64,000 nucleotides of DNA from Candidatus Gastranaerophilales bacterium (GCA_944325735.1 CALVBI010000001.1:310001-374000); one strand, 5' to 3'; shown: positions 44,923-53,910, numbered from the stretch's first letter. Translations and numbers: made by a program. Notes: generated by a model from the sequence alone, not told the origin.

Positions 44923-45270
44923 ATGAAAAATGATACATTTTACAACGCAGAAGGCTTGCGTTACTTCAAACAAAAACAATATGATTTAGCTATTGAAAAT
45001 TTTAATAAAGCAATAGACCTAAAAAATGATAATGCAGATTATTATAGAAATAGAGGCTATTGTTATTATGAGATGAAACAGCCTGAAGCCGGAGATAAAG
45101 ACTTTAATGAAGCTTCAGTTATAGATGAAATAAAAAGAGCTTTAATTGGCATAGAAGATCGTTTTTGCAGCAATTTTTCACATTATTTAAGTGTATTAAT
45201 AAAACATAAAAATGATTCGCGCTTTGCAAATAAAATACAATCTATTTTGAAAATATATTATTGTGAATAA
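44923..45270 (+). CDS. Small TPR protein
   Basis: 115 residues. One or two TPR units near the N-terminus: NAEGLRYFKQKQYDLAIENFNKAIDL, then NADYYRNRGYCYYEMKQPEAGDKDFNEA. The second half is helical without clear repeats and ends with two cysteines or aromatic residues (KIYYCE). No signal peptide. Likely a protein-protein interaction adaptor. AAGGGTT stands before the ATG as a weak RBS. Confidence 0.75.
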   Translation: MKNDTFYNAEGLRYFKQKQYDLAIENFNKAIDLKNDNADYYRNRGYCYYEMKQPEAGDKDFNEASVIDEIKRALIGIEDRFCSNFSHYLSVLIKHKNDSRFANKIQSILKIYYCE

Positions 45271-45288
45271 TTAATATTTATTTTCTAA

Positions 45289-45755
45289 TTATATTGCAGT
45301 GAATGGGGGATGACTTTTGGGGCGGGTTCTCTCCCAATATGAACCTAAAGAAAGTCTGCATCCGGCAAATTCTGGATTAGGAAAATTCAGTATATAACCT
45401 TTATGTTTTATTGTTTTATGAATAAAAATTTGTTTAAAAATTTGAATTGGTAATAATGTCGCGTGATATTTAATTATATTACCGTCTATTTGTTTAAGCT
45501 TTCCAAAATCAGTAAGGTTAGAGTCTCTTAAATCAAAATTTCCTTTTATTATTTTTATTTTTTTGAATAATCTATTTTCGTCAATGCCGAGTTCTGAAAA
45601 ATTATGTGTTGCACCGCCTGCTTTGCCGTATCCGTAAACAGTATATCTTCCTAATAAATATTAAATGATATATTATTTTGATTTTTTAAAAATGTATTGT
45701 AATTTGTTTTATTTGTATTTATATTATTGTGTAAATAGATAGAATTTACTTGCAT
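45289..45755 (-). pseudogene. Frameshifted gene of the SF-motif N-terminus type
   Basis: From ATG 45753-45755 (AAGGAG upstream) the frame reads MQVNSIYLHNNINTNK and NNISFN, then stops at TAG near 45656. Reading continues in another frame from there: LLGRYTVYGYGKAGGATHN and a further 115 codons to TAA at 45289-45291. One indel near 45655 would join them into about 155 residues. The second part is coding-like (ordinary composition, no stops) but its C-terminus (SYWERTRPKSHPPF) is odd. The N-terminus resembles those of the 48276 and 49965 proteins. Function unknown. Confidence 0.6.
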
Positions 45756-45845
45756 AATCATCTCCTTAATATCTTTCAGTTAAACTTAAAAAAAAATAAA
45801 TTTGCTACTTTATTAAAATTTTTTTACATAATAGAGATATTTCAA

Positions 45846-46466
45846 TTAGATGCGATGTGGGTAATCTTTTTTTATTTCCCAGTTATCATATTGGATTAAT
45901 GCTCCACAATATTTAGGTGTTGTAGTTGCGCATAAATCTAGTAGATTTGTGCGGTTAACTGGAGTTGTATTTAATCCTGCAAAAAATAGATATTTAGGAG
46001 TATTTCCCGTATTATTTATATTTAAGTATGTTGTAAATTGATCATATCCTTGTTTATTTGGCCCTTGGATTCCGTTAATATCTATAATAAAATCTACGTA
46101 TGTGCCAATATGCAAGCAAATAATTGTGCCGTTTTTTAATTTTATGTATGTTAGCCGCTCATTATATTCTGGGGTATAATCGGCACTGATTCCTATTTCT
46201 GTATATTCAAGGTATGGAGCTATGTATTTATTTACCCAATCTTTTATATCAGAACCGTACGGTGGAAAATCCCAATCTGTATATTCATTGTTTTCTGTGA
46301 TTGAAAGCATTATTGCTTGTGAAAGGATACTATATGATGCTTTTAATCTAGTAACAGTTAATTTTTTTCTATAATTTGCAATTAAGGAAGGGATAGTCAT
46401 TGATGCAATAATCCCAATGATTCCTAATGTAATAAGTATTTCTGCTAAAGTAAATCCTTTTTTCAA
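45846..46466 (-). CDS. Prepilin-like protein
   Basis: 206 residues with the leader MKKG|FTLAEILITLGIIGII, glutamate at +5 and hydrophobic helix. The body contains the DINGIQGPNKQGYDQF block shared with the 38907 protein (DTNGVRGPNQFGKDFF) and late cysteines. The start codon is TTG with AGGAGAG five bases upstream, as with the 32754 prepilin. It is divergent from an XRE gene. Probable pseudopilin or minor pilin exported by a type II/IV system encoded elsewhere. Confidence 0.87.
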   Translation of the reverse strand: MKKGFTLAEILITLGIIGIIASMTIPSLIANYRKKLTVTRLKASYSILSQAIMLSITENNEYTDWDFPPYGSDIKDWVNKYIAPYLEYTEIGISADYTPEYNERLTYIKLKNGTIICLHIGTYVDFIIDINGIQGPNKQGYDQFTTYLNINNTGNTPKYLFFAGLNTTPVNRTNLLDLCATTTPKYCGALIQYDNWEIKKDYPHRI

Positions 46467-46495
46467 ATTACTCTCCTAATAATTGCTTTTTTTTA

Positions 46496-46558
46496 ATAAA
46501 TTATCACACATACTGCTATTTTTGTCAATATTTTAGTAGTTTTTACATAAATTATCAC
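46496..46558. promoter_or_regulatory. Repeated operator-like sites between prepilin and XRE genes
   Basis: ATAAATTATCAC occurs at 46496-46507 and again at 46547-46558, as direct repeats 51 bases apart (about five helical turns). They flank the presumed divergent promoters and are good candidate sites for the XRE protein encoded at 46613. Confidence 0.5.
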
Positions 46559-46612
46559 TATTTTAGCATTTTTAAAATTCGCTTTATATATAAAATTAAA
46601 TAAAGAGGCATT

Positions 46613-46924
46613 ATGAATACAAAAGAACTTCTAGGGTTAAAAGTTAAAGAATACAGAAAGCAGCGTAAAATAACACAAGAAAAATTGGCGGAAATTATAG
46701 GTGTTGATAATGGTTATATTAGTAAACTTGAAGTTGGTCAAAATTTCCCATCTATAAGTACGCTGGGAAAGATTGCAGATGCTCTTGGTGTTGAATTATA
46801 TGAATTATTTCATTTTACAAAAGAAAATGATAAAGATTTTAAAGATGAAATAATTGCAATTTATGATAAATTAAATAAAGAAAAACAATATACACTTTAT
46901 CGAGTTGCAAAAGCAATGGAATAG
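46613..46924 (+). CDS. XRE-family transcriptional regulator
   Basis: 103 residues. The N-terminal HTH_3 domain (VKEYRKQRKITQEKLAEIIGVDNGYISKLEVG, then LGKIADALGVELYELFHF) is followed by a short helical tail. RBS AAAGAGGC before the ATG. It lies divergent from a prepilin-like gene, the same arrangement as at 33.5 kb, with repeated sites between. It ends nine bases before the convergent HxlR gene. Confidence 0.9.
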   Translation: MNTKELLGLKVKEYRKQRKITQEKLAEIIGVDNGYISKLEVGQNFPSISTLGKIADALGVELYELFHFTKENDKDFKDEIIAIYDKLNKEKQYTLYRVAKAME

Positions 46925-46932
46925 ATTTTTGA

Positions 46933-47286
46933 TTAAATTTCTTTATAAGCACAGGGAATGTTTTCTTCTTTTAAATAGTTTAGTCCCCATATATTTAATT
47001 CTATGATTGCAGGAATTAAACTTTTTCCGCGTTCTGTTAAAGAATATTCTGTTTTAGGTGGTACAACAGGGTACAATTTTCTTTTTACAATCCCGTCTGA
47101 TTCCAATTCTTTAAGTTGTTGGATTAACATTTTAGGAGTTGCATGTGAGATTAGTTTTTGTAATTCACTGTATCTTAATGTTTTGTCTATCAAATGACCG
47201 ATTATAACCCCTTTGTATTTTCCGCCTATGATTTCCATTGTTGCCTCTAATGGGCATTTGTATTCTGTTTGTTTCTTTTTTGCCAT
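46933..47286 (-). CDS. HxlR-family transcriptional regulator
   Basis: 117 residues, winged helix of the MarR-like HxlR family: CPLEATMEIIGGKYKGVIIGHL, LRYSELQKLISHATPKMLIQQLKELE, then the wing VVPPKTEYSLTERGKSLIP. Members often respond to electrophiles or redox stress through the N-terminal cysteine, present here as C14. It is divergent from the MBL-fold gene 120 bases away, its likely target. Confidence 0.92.
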   Translation of the reverse strand: MAKKKQTEYKCPLEATMEIIGGKYKGVIIGHLIDKTLRYSELQKLISHATPKMLIQQLKELESDGIVKRKLYPVVPPKTEYSLTERGKSLIPAIIELNIWGLNYLKEENIPCAYKEI

Positions 47287-47406
47287 AATTCCTCTTTTTT
47301 ATACTTTCTTATTTAATACTATTATACTAAAAAGTAAGTATTATACAAAATAGTGCATTCTTGTTTTTTTATAGTCATAAATTAAAATATTAAAAAAAGG
47401 AGGGAA

Positions 47407-48189
47407 ATGATGAAAATTACTCAGGTTAGGAATGCAACTATTATTGTAGAATTTGATAACAATAAATTTTTAATTGATCCTTGGCTTGGTCCAAAAGATT
47501 ACATGGAAGGTTTTGAAGCAGGTATAAATTCTCATATCAGACAGCCGAGAGTTGAATTACCTTTTGAAATTCAGCAGATAGTTGATGTAGATGCAGTTAT
47601 TTTAACACATTTTCACCCTGATCATTTTGATGAATATGCTGTGAATGCGTTAAATAAAGATATTAAGTTTTTTGTTCAATCCCAAACAGATTTAGAAATA
47701 ATACAATCTTACGGTTTTAAAAATATTGAAATTATAACAGAAGATGGGATTACTTATAAAAATATAAAATTGTACAAGACAAATTGTCAGCATGGTAAAA
47801 GAGAGATTATAAAACCGATTTGCGAAAGTGTAGGAATGCCATATGATTCTATGGGTGTTGTATTCAAATCAGAGAATGAGAAAACTCTCTATATTGCAGG
47901 CGATACAATTTGGTGCAAGGAAGTAAAAGATGCTTTAGACAAACATTCTCCTGACATTATTGTAGTGAATGCTTGTGGTGCAACTGTTTTTAATGGTGAA
48001 CATATTATTATGAATATTGATGATGTAAAAGAAGTACTCAAATACTCTCCAAATTCAACATTAATTGCAAGTCATATGGATACAGTTAGTCATCTTTCAG
48101 TTACACGGGAGGATTTGAAAAATTTTGCAGAAGAATGTAATTTTTCTAATTTATTAATTCCGAATGACGGAGATATTTTATGTTTGTAA
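47407..48189 (+). CDS. Metallo-beta-lactamase-fold hydrolase (UlaG-like)
   Basis: 260 residues. Metal-binding motif THFHPDHFDE with H68, H70, D72 and H73. Further ligands are expected in the NCQHGK segment, IAGDT and ASHMD. The small, compact form resembles L-ascorbate-6-phosphate lactonase/UlaG-like and UPF0173 hydrolases. Substrate unknown. AAAGGAGGGAA precedes two adjacent ATGs. Regulation by the divergent HxlR gene is likely. Confidence 0.85.
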   Translation: MMKITQVRNATIIVEFDNNKFLIDPWLGPKDYMEGFEAGINSHIRQPRVELPFEIQQIVDVDAVILTHFHPDHFDEYAVNALNKDIKFFVQSQTDLEIIQSYGFKNIEIITEDGITYKNIKLYKTNCQHGKREIIKPICESVGMPYDSMGVVFKSENEKTLYIAGDTIWCKEVKDALDKHSPDIIVVNACGATVFNGEHIIMNIDDVKEVLKYSPNSTLIASHMDTVSHLSVTREDLKNFAEECNFSNLLIPNDGDILCL

Positions 48190-48216
48190 AATAAAATTGT
48201 AATTTCTAAAGTTTAA

Positions 48217-48250
48217 AAACCCGTAAATGTTTATTTTACGGGTTTAATTT
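48217..48250 (+). terminator. Intrinsic terminator after the MBL gene
   Basis: AAACCCGTAAA (48217-48227) pairs with TTTACGGGTTT (48235-48245), then AATTTTTG. A near copy occurs at 49917-49970. Confidence 0.8.
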
Positions 48251-48275
48251 TTGCTATAAAAGTTTAATTATTTTA

Positions 48276-49775
48276 TTAATTATAACCTATTTTTTTACGT
48301 TCTTTTACTTGTCTTTCTTTTATAAAATTGTTAATAGCTTGTTCAAAATCTTCATTTGTAATTTTTAAATTATCAATATCTGATTTTACAAAAGTTCCAT
48401 TAGACATTTTGTCAAATATTCCTACACGTTCAAATGCATTATTATGTGCATCTGAAGATAAGCGAGCAATATCTGCTCCTGTTGCATGTATGTCAAATAA
48501 TTTTTTTGATAATGCTTCTTTGTTAATTGATTCATCTAAAGGTTTTTTAGCTGTATGAATATCTAAAATTTGTCTTGTTCCTTGTAAATCCGGCAGACCA
48601 ATTTGGATATGTTTACCAAATCTACCTGAACGCATTATTGCATCATCAAGCATTTCTATTTTATTTGTTGTTGCTAGGATATAGACATCATCGCCTTGTT
48701 TTTCTATATCACTCATAATTGATAAAAATTGATTTACAAATTCTGCACTGTAATTGTCAACTTTATCTCTTTTTTTAGCAACTGAATCAAATTCATCGAA
48801 TACAATTATACTTGGTTGGTTTTCTATTGCTCCTTCAAATAAAGTGCGTAAATTTTCTTCTGATTCCCCTACCCATTTTGATTTAAGTTCAGAGCCGTTT
48901 AGTTTTAGGAAAAACGCATTAGACTCATTAGCCAGAGATTCTGCAATCAAAGTCTTACCAGTTCCCGGAGGACCAGTAAGTATTATGCCATGGTTTACTT
49001 TGATATTTTCAAAAGCTTCCGGATATTTTATTGGGAATAAAACACCTTTTTTTAATTCTTCGATAGCTTTATCTTGACCTCCGATATCTGCAAATGTTAG
49101 AGGTTTATTTTTTTCTTGTGTATCGAGAACTAAAGATTTAAGTTCTTTGGTATTTTGTCTTTTTATGATATCTTGTGAATCTTTTGTAAAATCAAATACT
49201 TTTGAAAAAATATGGCGTTGAAATGATAAATTTGTTTTAGGTTCATCTTTAATTTTAATTCCCATATCACCGATGTATAGAATATCATCTGTAGTTACAT
49301 AAAAAGAATTGTTTGGTTTTAGAGCTTCTTGTCCAGTTGAATTGCTTAAATATAAATCAAAATTGTTTATATTTAAAATTTCTTTATCTCCTGTTGCATT
49401 TTTGTAAAAAGCTAAACTACCTTGGATATTATCGTCTTCAATAAAAAATATTCTTTTAATAACGTGATCCAAAGAATCTAGAGAATTTTTCAAAGCTCGT
49501 TGAGTTTCTTTTAGGTTTTTACCTACAGTAATTATGTCTCCACGTTTAAATACATCAAATAATGATGCAATTCTATCTTCTAAAGGCAGTTGTTTTGCTA
49601 AAGTTAAAGCTGCTTCATTGAGATTTCCAAAGCTAATTGATTTTTTCTTTGGTTTATTTTGTAGGACGACCATATCAGAGGATAATTGATTTGAAGCAAA
49701 TTTTGTGTGATTGTTATTTGCTTTTGTCTGTTGAGATGAAATAATGCTAAAATTTTGAATTGGTGAAATTTTCAT
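48276..49775 (-). CDS. AAA+ ATPase with lineage-specific N-terminal region
   Basis: 499 residues. The C-terminal half is one AAA module of the FtsH/Cdc48/katanin kind: FADIGGQDKAIEEL, Walker A GPPGTGKT at 268-275, pore-like KSKWVGESEENL, Walker B IIVFDEFD at 323-330, the arginine-finger region MRSGRFGKHI, and the lid helices with GADIARLSSDA. No protease domain and no membrane helix. Residues 1-220 are not recognised; they begin MKISPIQNFSII and contain KKKSISFGN at 43-51, a motif shared with neighbours. Probable protein remodeller for a lineage-specific partner. Confidence 0.85.
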   Translation of the reverse strand: MKISPIQNFSIISSQQTKANNNHTKFASNQLSSDMVVLQNKPKKKSISFGNLNEAALTLAKQLPLEDRIASLFDVFKRGDIITVGKNLKETQRALKNSLDSLDHVIKRIFFIEDDNIQGSLAFYKNATGDKEILNINNFDLYLSNSTGQEALKPNNSFYVTTDDILYIGDMGIKIKDEPKTNLSFQRHIFSKVFDFTKDSQDIIKRQNTKELKSLVLDTQEKNKPLTFADIGGQDKAIEELKKGVLFPIKYPEAFENIKVNHGIILTGPPGTGKTLIAESLANESNAFFLKLNGSELKSKWVGESEENLRTLFEGAIENQPSIIVFDEFDSVAKKRDKVDNYSAEFVNQFLSIMSDIEKQGDDVYILATTNKIEMLDDAIMRSGRFGKHIQIGLPDLQGTRQILDIHTAKKPLDESINKEALSKKLFDIHATGADIARLSSDAHNNAFERVGIFDKMSNGTFVKSDIDNLKITNEDFEQAINNFIKERQVKERKKIGYN

Positions 49776-49916
49776 AAAAAATACTCCTACAAATAAATAT
49801 CCTACACATCTGCTACAATTGTAACAGATTAAAATAAAATTAGTATATAGAAATATAAAATCGTTACAATTGTTAATCTTACACTTATAATTCTGAAAAA
49901 TATTTTTGGATTTACA

Positions 49917-49970
49917 AAAGTTTAAAACCGGTAAAATTTTATTTTTACGGGTTTTATTTTTTCTATGAAG
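49917..49970 (+). repeat. Near copy of the 48.2-kb terminator region
   Basis: AAAGTTTAAAA, an imperfect stem (AAAACC and GTAAAA pairing with TTTTAC and GGTTTT, one G-G mismatch at 49930/49949), and a TTTATTTTTT-CTAT tail match 48208-48261 almost base for base. Here the hairpin ends at the ATG of the 49965 gene, whose RBS is missing. Confidence 0.65.
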
Positions 49971-51773
49971 ATATCAAATTTCAGTATTCAAAATAATTAT
50001 TATAATAATTTACCTGCGCAAAAACCTGTCTTAACTCCTTTAACTGTATCTGATAGTTTTACTTTTACAGGAAATATGTCACGTTTGAGCAGAGAAACTC
50101 AATGTTCTATCTCTTATATTTCTAATGCATACAAAGATATTTTAAAAAAAATATCTGAAAAAACTCCTGAAGGTATGGAAATTATTGAAAAGGAATATAA
50201 AGATTTTAAGTCAACAAGAAGTTTAATGTTTCATAATTGTGGAGAAAATAAAACTTCTATTCAAGTGAGAGTTCCTGATGGGAAAGATGGAAAAGATTTT
50301 ATAAAAATCGTTGTAAAAAAGGGAAATAATTTTGTTGATGATAGGGTAATATTGGATTCTTTTACTATAAAAAATTTTGATCAGCTTATAGAAGATGAGA
50401 ATAAAAATAGAGTTTATATTTTCCCTGATAAAGTTGATGTAATGGAATTTGATAAACCTATTGAAAATAGATTACAGAATGTTTTAAATGATTTAGATTG
50501 TGCAATGTTAAAGTTTAGAAAATTTTTGACTAAATATGATGGCATGTATTTAAAACCTGAAATATTTTCATTAGATTCAAAACAACTTAATAAATTGAAT
50601 AATATTAACGCTTTATATAAAGAAACTGATGAAGTTTTGAAGGGTTTGCCTCATAAATTGGCATTAAAATTAAAAGGTGAATATGGGGATTATAAACTCC
50701 AAGCTGCTCAACCTATACATGTTTTAAAAAATATTGGTGAAAATCAAAATCAAATTGTTTATAAAAAATTAAATCATCCTGAACATGGTGAGTTAACCAG
50801 AATAATGATATATGATAAAAATGATGAAATAATTGACGGCTTTCTTCTTAAAGAAGATGAGGGATTAATTGTTTCTAATTTTAATCCGAAAAATTTTAGT
50901 ATAATTCCTCCAAAACTTTTGTATCACGATAAAACTTCTATAAAAGAGGTTTTACCAAAATTGGAATTATATATTTCTGATTATGAGAAAAAACTTGATG
51001 AATTTAATAAATTTATTTCCAAAAAATTATATGAAAGATCATTAGCTCCTGTAATTGGAAAGTTAAGTGGAGATCTTGGAGCTGATATGATAAAAATTGA
51101 TACTACATATCAGCAAATATCTGAAAAATTAGCTTCAATGAGTGCACCAATAGTTTCAAAGAAAAAAAATTCTTATCCAAAATGGAATGGAGTTGCAGGA
51201 CAGCGAGGTTTTGCATTCAAAATTTCAGACGATGAACAAGTTTCTATTTTGAAAATGAAAAATACAAAAGGAAATAATATTACTCGTTTATGTTTTTCAA
51301 AAAATGGAGAAGATAAATATTTCTTGATAAATCAAGATATGGTTATTAAAAATTTTAATCCGAAATATCCGACGATTATTCCTCCGGAATTAAAATATTA
51401 TAGTGATATTGAACTCGAAGAACTTGGTCTGGAGCCTTTTTTGAAAAAAGCTGCAGAAGAACTACAAGAATTCAAAACATATATTGAAACTCCTATACCT
51501 AAAAAGGTACCTGAAGTTAAAGAGATTAAGATAACAGAACCGAAGAAAGCAGACAAAAAGGAAGTTACTCCTCCTATAAAAAAAGAAAAGATAGTAAAAA
51601 TAAAACAAAAACCTCTTTCAAAAACTAAAGAATATAAAGAATTGATGAAAGAATGCAATGAGAAATTAATGCAAGCGATGAAAAATGCGGAAAAGGATTT
51701 GCAAGGATTTAATAATGTAATGCAAGAAATTCAAAGTAAAATTGCAGGATTCTTTACAAAAACAGAACAATAA
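49965..51773 (+). CDS. 602-residue repeat protein of unknown function
   Basis: It begins MKISNFSIQNNYYNN and soon has DSFTFTGN, the lineage N-terminal motif. The body is three related units of roughly 150 residues, each a strand-rich part followed by helices. Units 2 and 3 share NFNPKxxxIIPPxLxY, then a helix ending LxEFxxFI or LQEFKTYI. Unit 1 has IKNFDQLIED...LKFRKFLTK in the same place. A Lys/Pro/Glu linker (KKEVTPPIKKEK) leads to a C-terminal coiled-coil. No signal peptide. No RBS is visible: the ATG follows a hairpin directly. Confidence 0.7.
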   Translation: MKISNFSIQNNYYNNLPAQKPVLTPLTVSDSFTFTGNMSRLSRETQCSISYISNAYKDILKKISEKTPEGMEIIEKEYKDFKSTRSLMFHNCGENKTSIQVRVPDGKDGKDFIKIVVKKGNNFVDDRVILDSFTIKNFDQLIEDENKNRVYIFPDKVDVMEFDKPIENRLQNVLNDLDCAMLKFRKFLTKYDGMYLKPEIFSLDSKQLNKLNNINALYKETDEVLKGLPHKLALKLKGEYGDYKLQAAQPIHVLKNIGENQNQIVYKKLNHPEHGELTRIMIYDKNDEIIDGFLLKEDEGLIVSNFNPKNFSIIPPKLLYHDKTSIKEVLPKLELYISDYEKKLDEFNKFISKKLYERSLAPVIGKLSGDLGADMIKIDTTYQQISEKLASMSAPIVSKKKNSYPKWNGVAGQRGFAFKISDDEQVSILKMKNTKGNNITRLCFSKNGEDKYFLINQDMVIKNFNPKYPTIIPPELKYYSDIELEELGLEPFLKKAAEELQEFKTYIETPIPKKVPEVKEIKITEPKKADKKEVTPPIKKEKIVKIKQKPLSKTKEYKELMKECNEKLMQAMKNAEKDLQGFNNVMQEIQSKIAGFFTKTEQ

Positions 51774-51775
51774 GT

Positions 51776-52474
51776 TTATTGTTTAATTTCTTTTTTCCAT
51801 TCTATGTAAAAATAAATTGCAAGGATAAAATATACTCCCCACATTAGAATTGTAGAATATGCTTTTGTCCCTGAAAAAATGACTAAATCCAACCACATTA
51901 TAAAAGATAATCCGTTTACTACCATCCATACAATCCATTGTTCTATTGCTCGCCTTACGGTCAAATACATTCCAAGGATTGATAAAAATGTTGTGATGCC
52001 GTCAATTATCGGGCTTTTGTCATTGAAATAATGTAAAATTAAAATTGTAATTATACAGCCTATAAATCCGATTATGCTTATTATTATTTGTTCTTTAAGA
52101 TTTAGTTTTATTTTGACAATTTCTTTTGATTCTTTTTTCAGGTGTTGCTTCCATTTAAAAATTCCTAAAATTTGCATTGGAATGTAATAGCAAAGGTAAA
52201 GCAACATATTTCCCCATAGTGCATTTTTAAATGAAAGGAATATATAACAACTTGAGCCTAAAAGTCCGAAAAAATAACAGGAAATTTTGCCTTTGCCTGC
52301 AATAATTGTGTACAAAATTCCGCAAATGGCATTAATTATTGCCGCAGGATTATCTTTTAGAACTATTGCATTTATGAGAATTATTGAAAAAACTATTATC
52401 AAACCTATTATTTCAAAGTTTTTCCAGCCTTGTAATTCTTTTTTTATAAATTCTGTGATTTTCATTATGAGCAT
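51776..52474 (-). CDS. pnuC: Nicotinamide mononucleotide/riboside transporter PnuC
   Basis: 232 residues, seven predicted membrane helices. PnuC-type motifs: the GILYTIIAGKGKISCYFFGLLGSSCYI segment, YYIPMQILGIFKWKQHL, and the C-terminal EQWIVWMVVNGLSFIMW. It imports NAD precursors by facilitated diffusion coupled to phosphorylation. The ATG at codon 4 (52463-52465) is an alternative start and lies about nine bases after a TATACA -10. No riboswitch is evident; the intergenic gap to the divergent gene is only 16 bases. Confidence 0.9.
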   Translation of the reverse strand: MLIMKITEFIKKELQGWKNFEIIGLIIVFSIILINAIVLKDNPAAIINAICGILYTIIAGKGKISCYFFGLLGSSCYIFLSFKNALWGNMLLYLCYYIPMQILGIFKWKQHLKKESKEIVKIKLNLKEQIIISIIGFIGCIITILILHYFNDKSPIIDGITTFLSILGMYLTVRRAIEQWIVWMVVNGLSFIMWLDLVIFSGTKAYSTILMWGVYFILAIYFYIEWKKEIKQ

Positions 52475-52490
52475 TGTATAATGAATTGAG

Positions 52491-53492
52491 ATGAAAGTAC
52501 AAGCGATTTACAATAGCAAAATATTAAAAAAGGGATTGGAATTTGCAGCAGATAACGGCTCATTATTTGTAGCATCAGCGTCTTTAGCATTGTCTACTGT
52601 TGCTCGTCCGCTTGTAATTATGGGAACGCCTGATACTGACAAAGAAAATAAAAAATATGCTTGTGCAAAATCCCTTGCATCAAGTGCTGTTGGGTATTTG
52701 TTAATGCTTGGTGCTTCTTTGCCTGTATCTAAAGCGATTAAAAATATTGATAAAACACCTGGTAAGTATTTAAAAAATTCTACTATTGATGCTTTGAAGG
52801 CTGGTGAAAAAACACTTGCAAAATCAAAACGTTACAGTTTTGCAACTCAATTATTTAAATTAGGTCTTGGTTTTGTAATCGCAGTTCCAAAATCTATTAT
52901 GACTTGTGCTTTGATTCCGCCTTTTATGTCAAAAATTTTCCATAAACAAGATGAGAAAAAACCTAAAAAACAGGTGTCTTTTACAGGTTTGTATAACAAC
53001 GGAGTTGAAAGTTTATCAAGACGTTTTGGGAAAATAATTGATACAAAACCTGTTCAAAGAATGGCTGAAAAATTCCATAATACAAATTTTGAACAACATA
53101 TAATTTCTTTGACAGATGTTCTTGCAACAGGTGCTTTTATTCATCAGACAGCTAAAAGTAAGGGGATTGAAGAAAAGCGGAAAAAAGCATTGATGTACAA
53201 TGCTGCAATTTCTACAGGTTTGTGTATTGCAGGCGGGTACGCCTTAAATAATTTACTTGAGAAACCGACTGAAAAATTTATAAAGAAATTTTCAGAAGTA
53301 AATAAAAATTCACCCAAACTGGATAAGTACATTGAGGGAATAAAAGTTGTAAAACCTGCGTTAATTTTAGGTGGGATTTATTATATTGCAATCCCGATAA
53401 TATCAACTTTTTTAGCAGATAAATTTGACAGAAAAAACTTAATGAAGGAGGGTAATAATGAATTATTTGGAGATAAAATTACAAGGTCTTGA
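52491..53492 (+). CDS. Membrane protein of unknown function with internal SFTG motif
   Basis: 333 residues with about five or six hydrophobic segments (for example GSLFVASASLALSTVARPLVIM, and KPALILGGIYYIAIPIISTFLA near the end). A central soluble part has KKQVSFTGLYNNG, matching the SF-x-G motif of neighbouring proteins. No family recognised. TATAAT ends eight bases before the ATG. Its 3' end overlaps bcp by 35 bases, so the two are on one mRNA. Confidence 0.65.
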   Translation: MKVQAIYNSKILKKGLEFAADNGSLFVASASLALSTVARPLVIMGTPDTDKENKKYACAKSLASSAVGYLLMLGASLPVSKAIKNIDKTPGKYLKNSTIDALKAGEKTLAKSKRYSFATQLFKLGLGFVIAVPKSIMTCALIPPFMSKIFHKQDEKKPKKQVSFTGLYNNGVESLSRRFGKIIDTKPVQRMAEKFHNTNFEQHIISLTDVLATGAFIHQTAKSKGIEEKRKKALMYNAAISTGLCIAGGYALNNLLEKPTEKFIKKFSEVNKNSPKLDKYIEGIKVVKPALILGGIYYIAIPIISTFLADKFDRKNLMKEGNNELFGDKITRS

Positions 53493-53910
53493 TAAAGATG
53501 GTAATGAAAATGAATATACTTTAGCTGATTTTAAAGGGCAAAAAGTTGTATTGTATTTCTACCCTAAAGATAATACGTCAGGCTGCACACAAGAGGCTTG
53601 TGATTTTAGAGATAATATGAACAGAATTACATCTTCTGCAACTGTAATTGGCGTAAGTCCAAATGATATTAAAAGTCATAAAAAGTTTAAAGAAAAACAG
53701 GATTTAAATTTCCTTCTACTTTCAGATTCTGAACATACATTATCTGAAGCTTTTAATGTTTGGAAAGAAAAATCTATGTATGGTAAAAAATATATGGGGA
53801 TTGAACGTTCAACATTTATTCTTGATGAAAATGGGAATACCATTCAAGAATGGAGAAAAGTAAAAGTGAACGGGCATGTAGATGAAATCCTTAAATATTT
53901 AAATAATTAA
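53458..53910 (+). CDS. bcp: Thiol peroxidase Bcp (peroxiredoxin)
   Basis: 150 residues. Reduces hydrogen and organic peroxides with thioredoxin. The peroxidatic cysteine is C43 in YPKDNTSGCTQEAC and the resolving cysteine C48, five residues later as in the E. coli Bcp class. ERSTFILDENG is the late conserved strand. RBS GGAGGG before the ATG lies inside the preceding gene. Confidence 0.95.
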   Translation: MNYLEIKLQGLDKDGNENEYTLADFKGQKVVLYFYPKDNTSGCTQEACDFRDNMNRITSSATVIGVSPNDIKSHKKFKEKQDLNFLLLSDSEHTLSEAFNVWKEKSMYGKKYMGIERSTFILDENGNTIQEWRKVKVNGHVDEILKYLNN

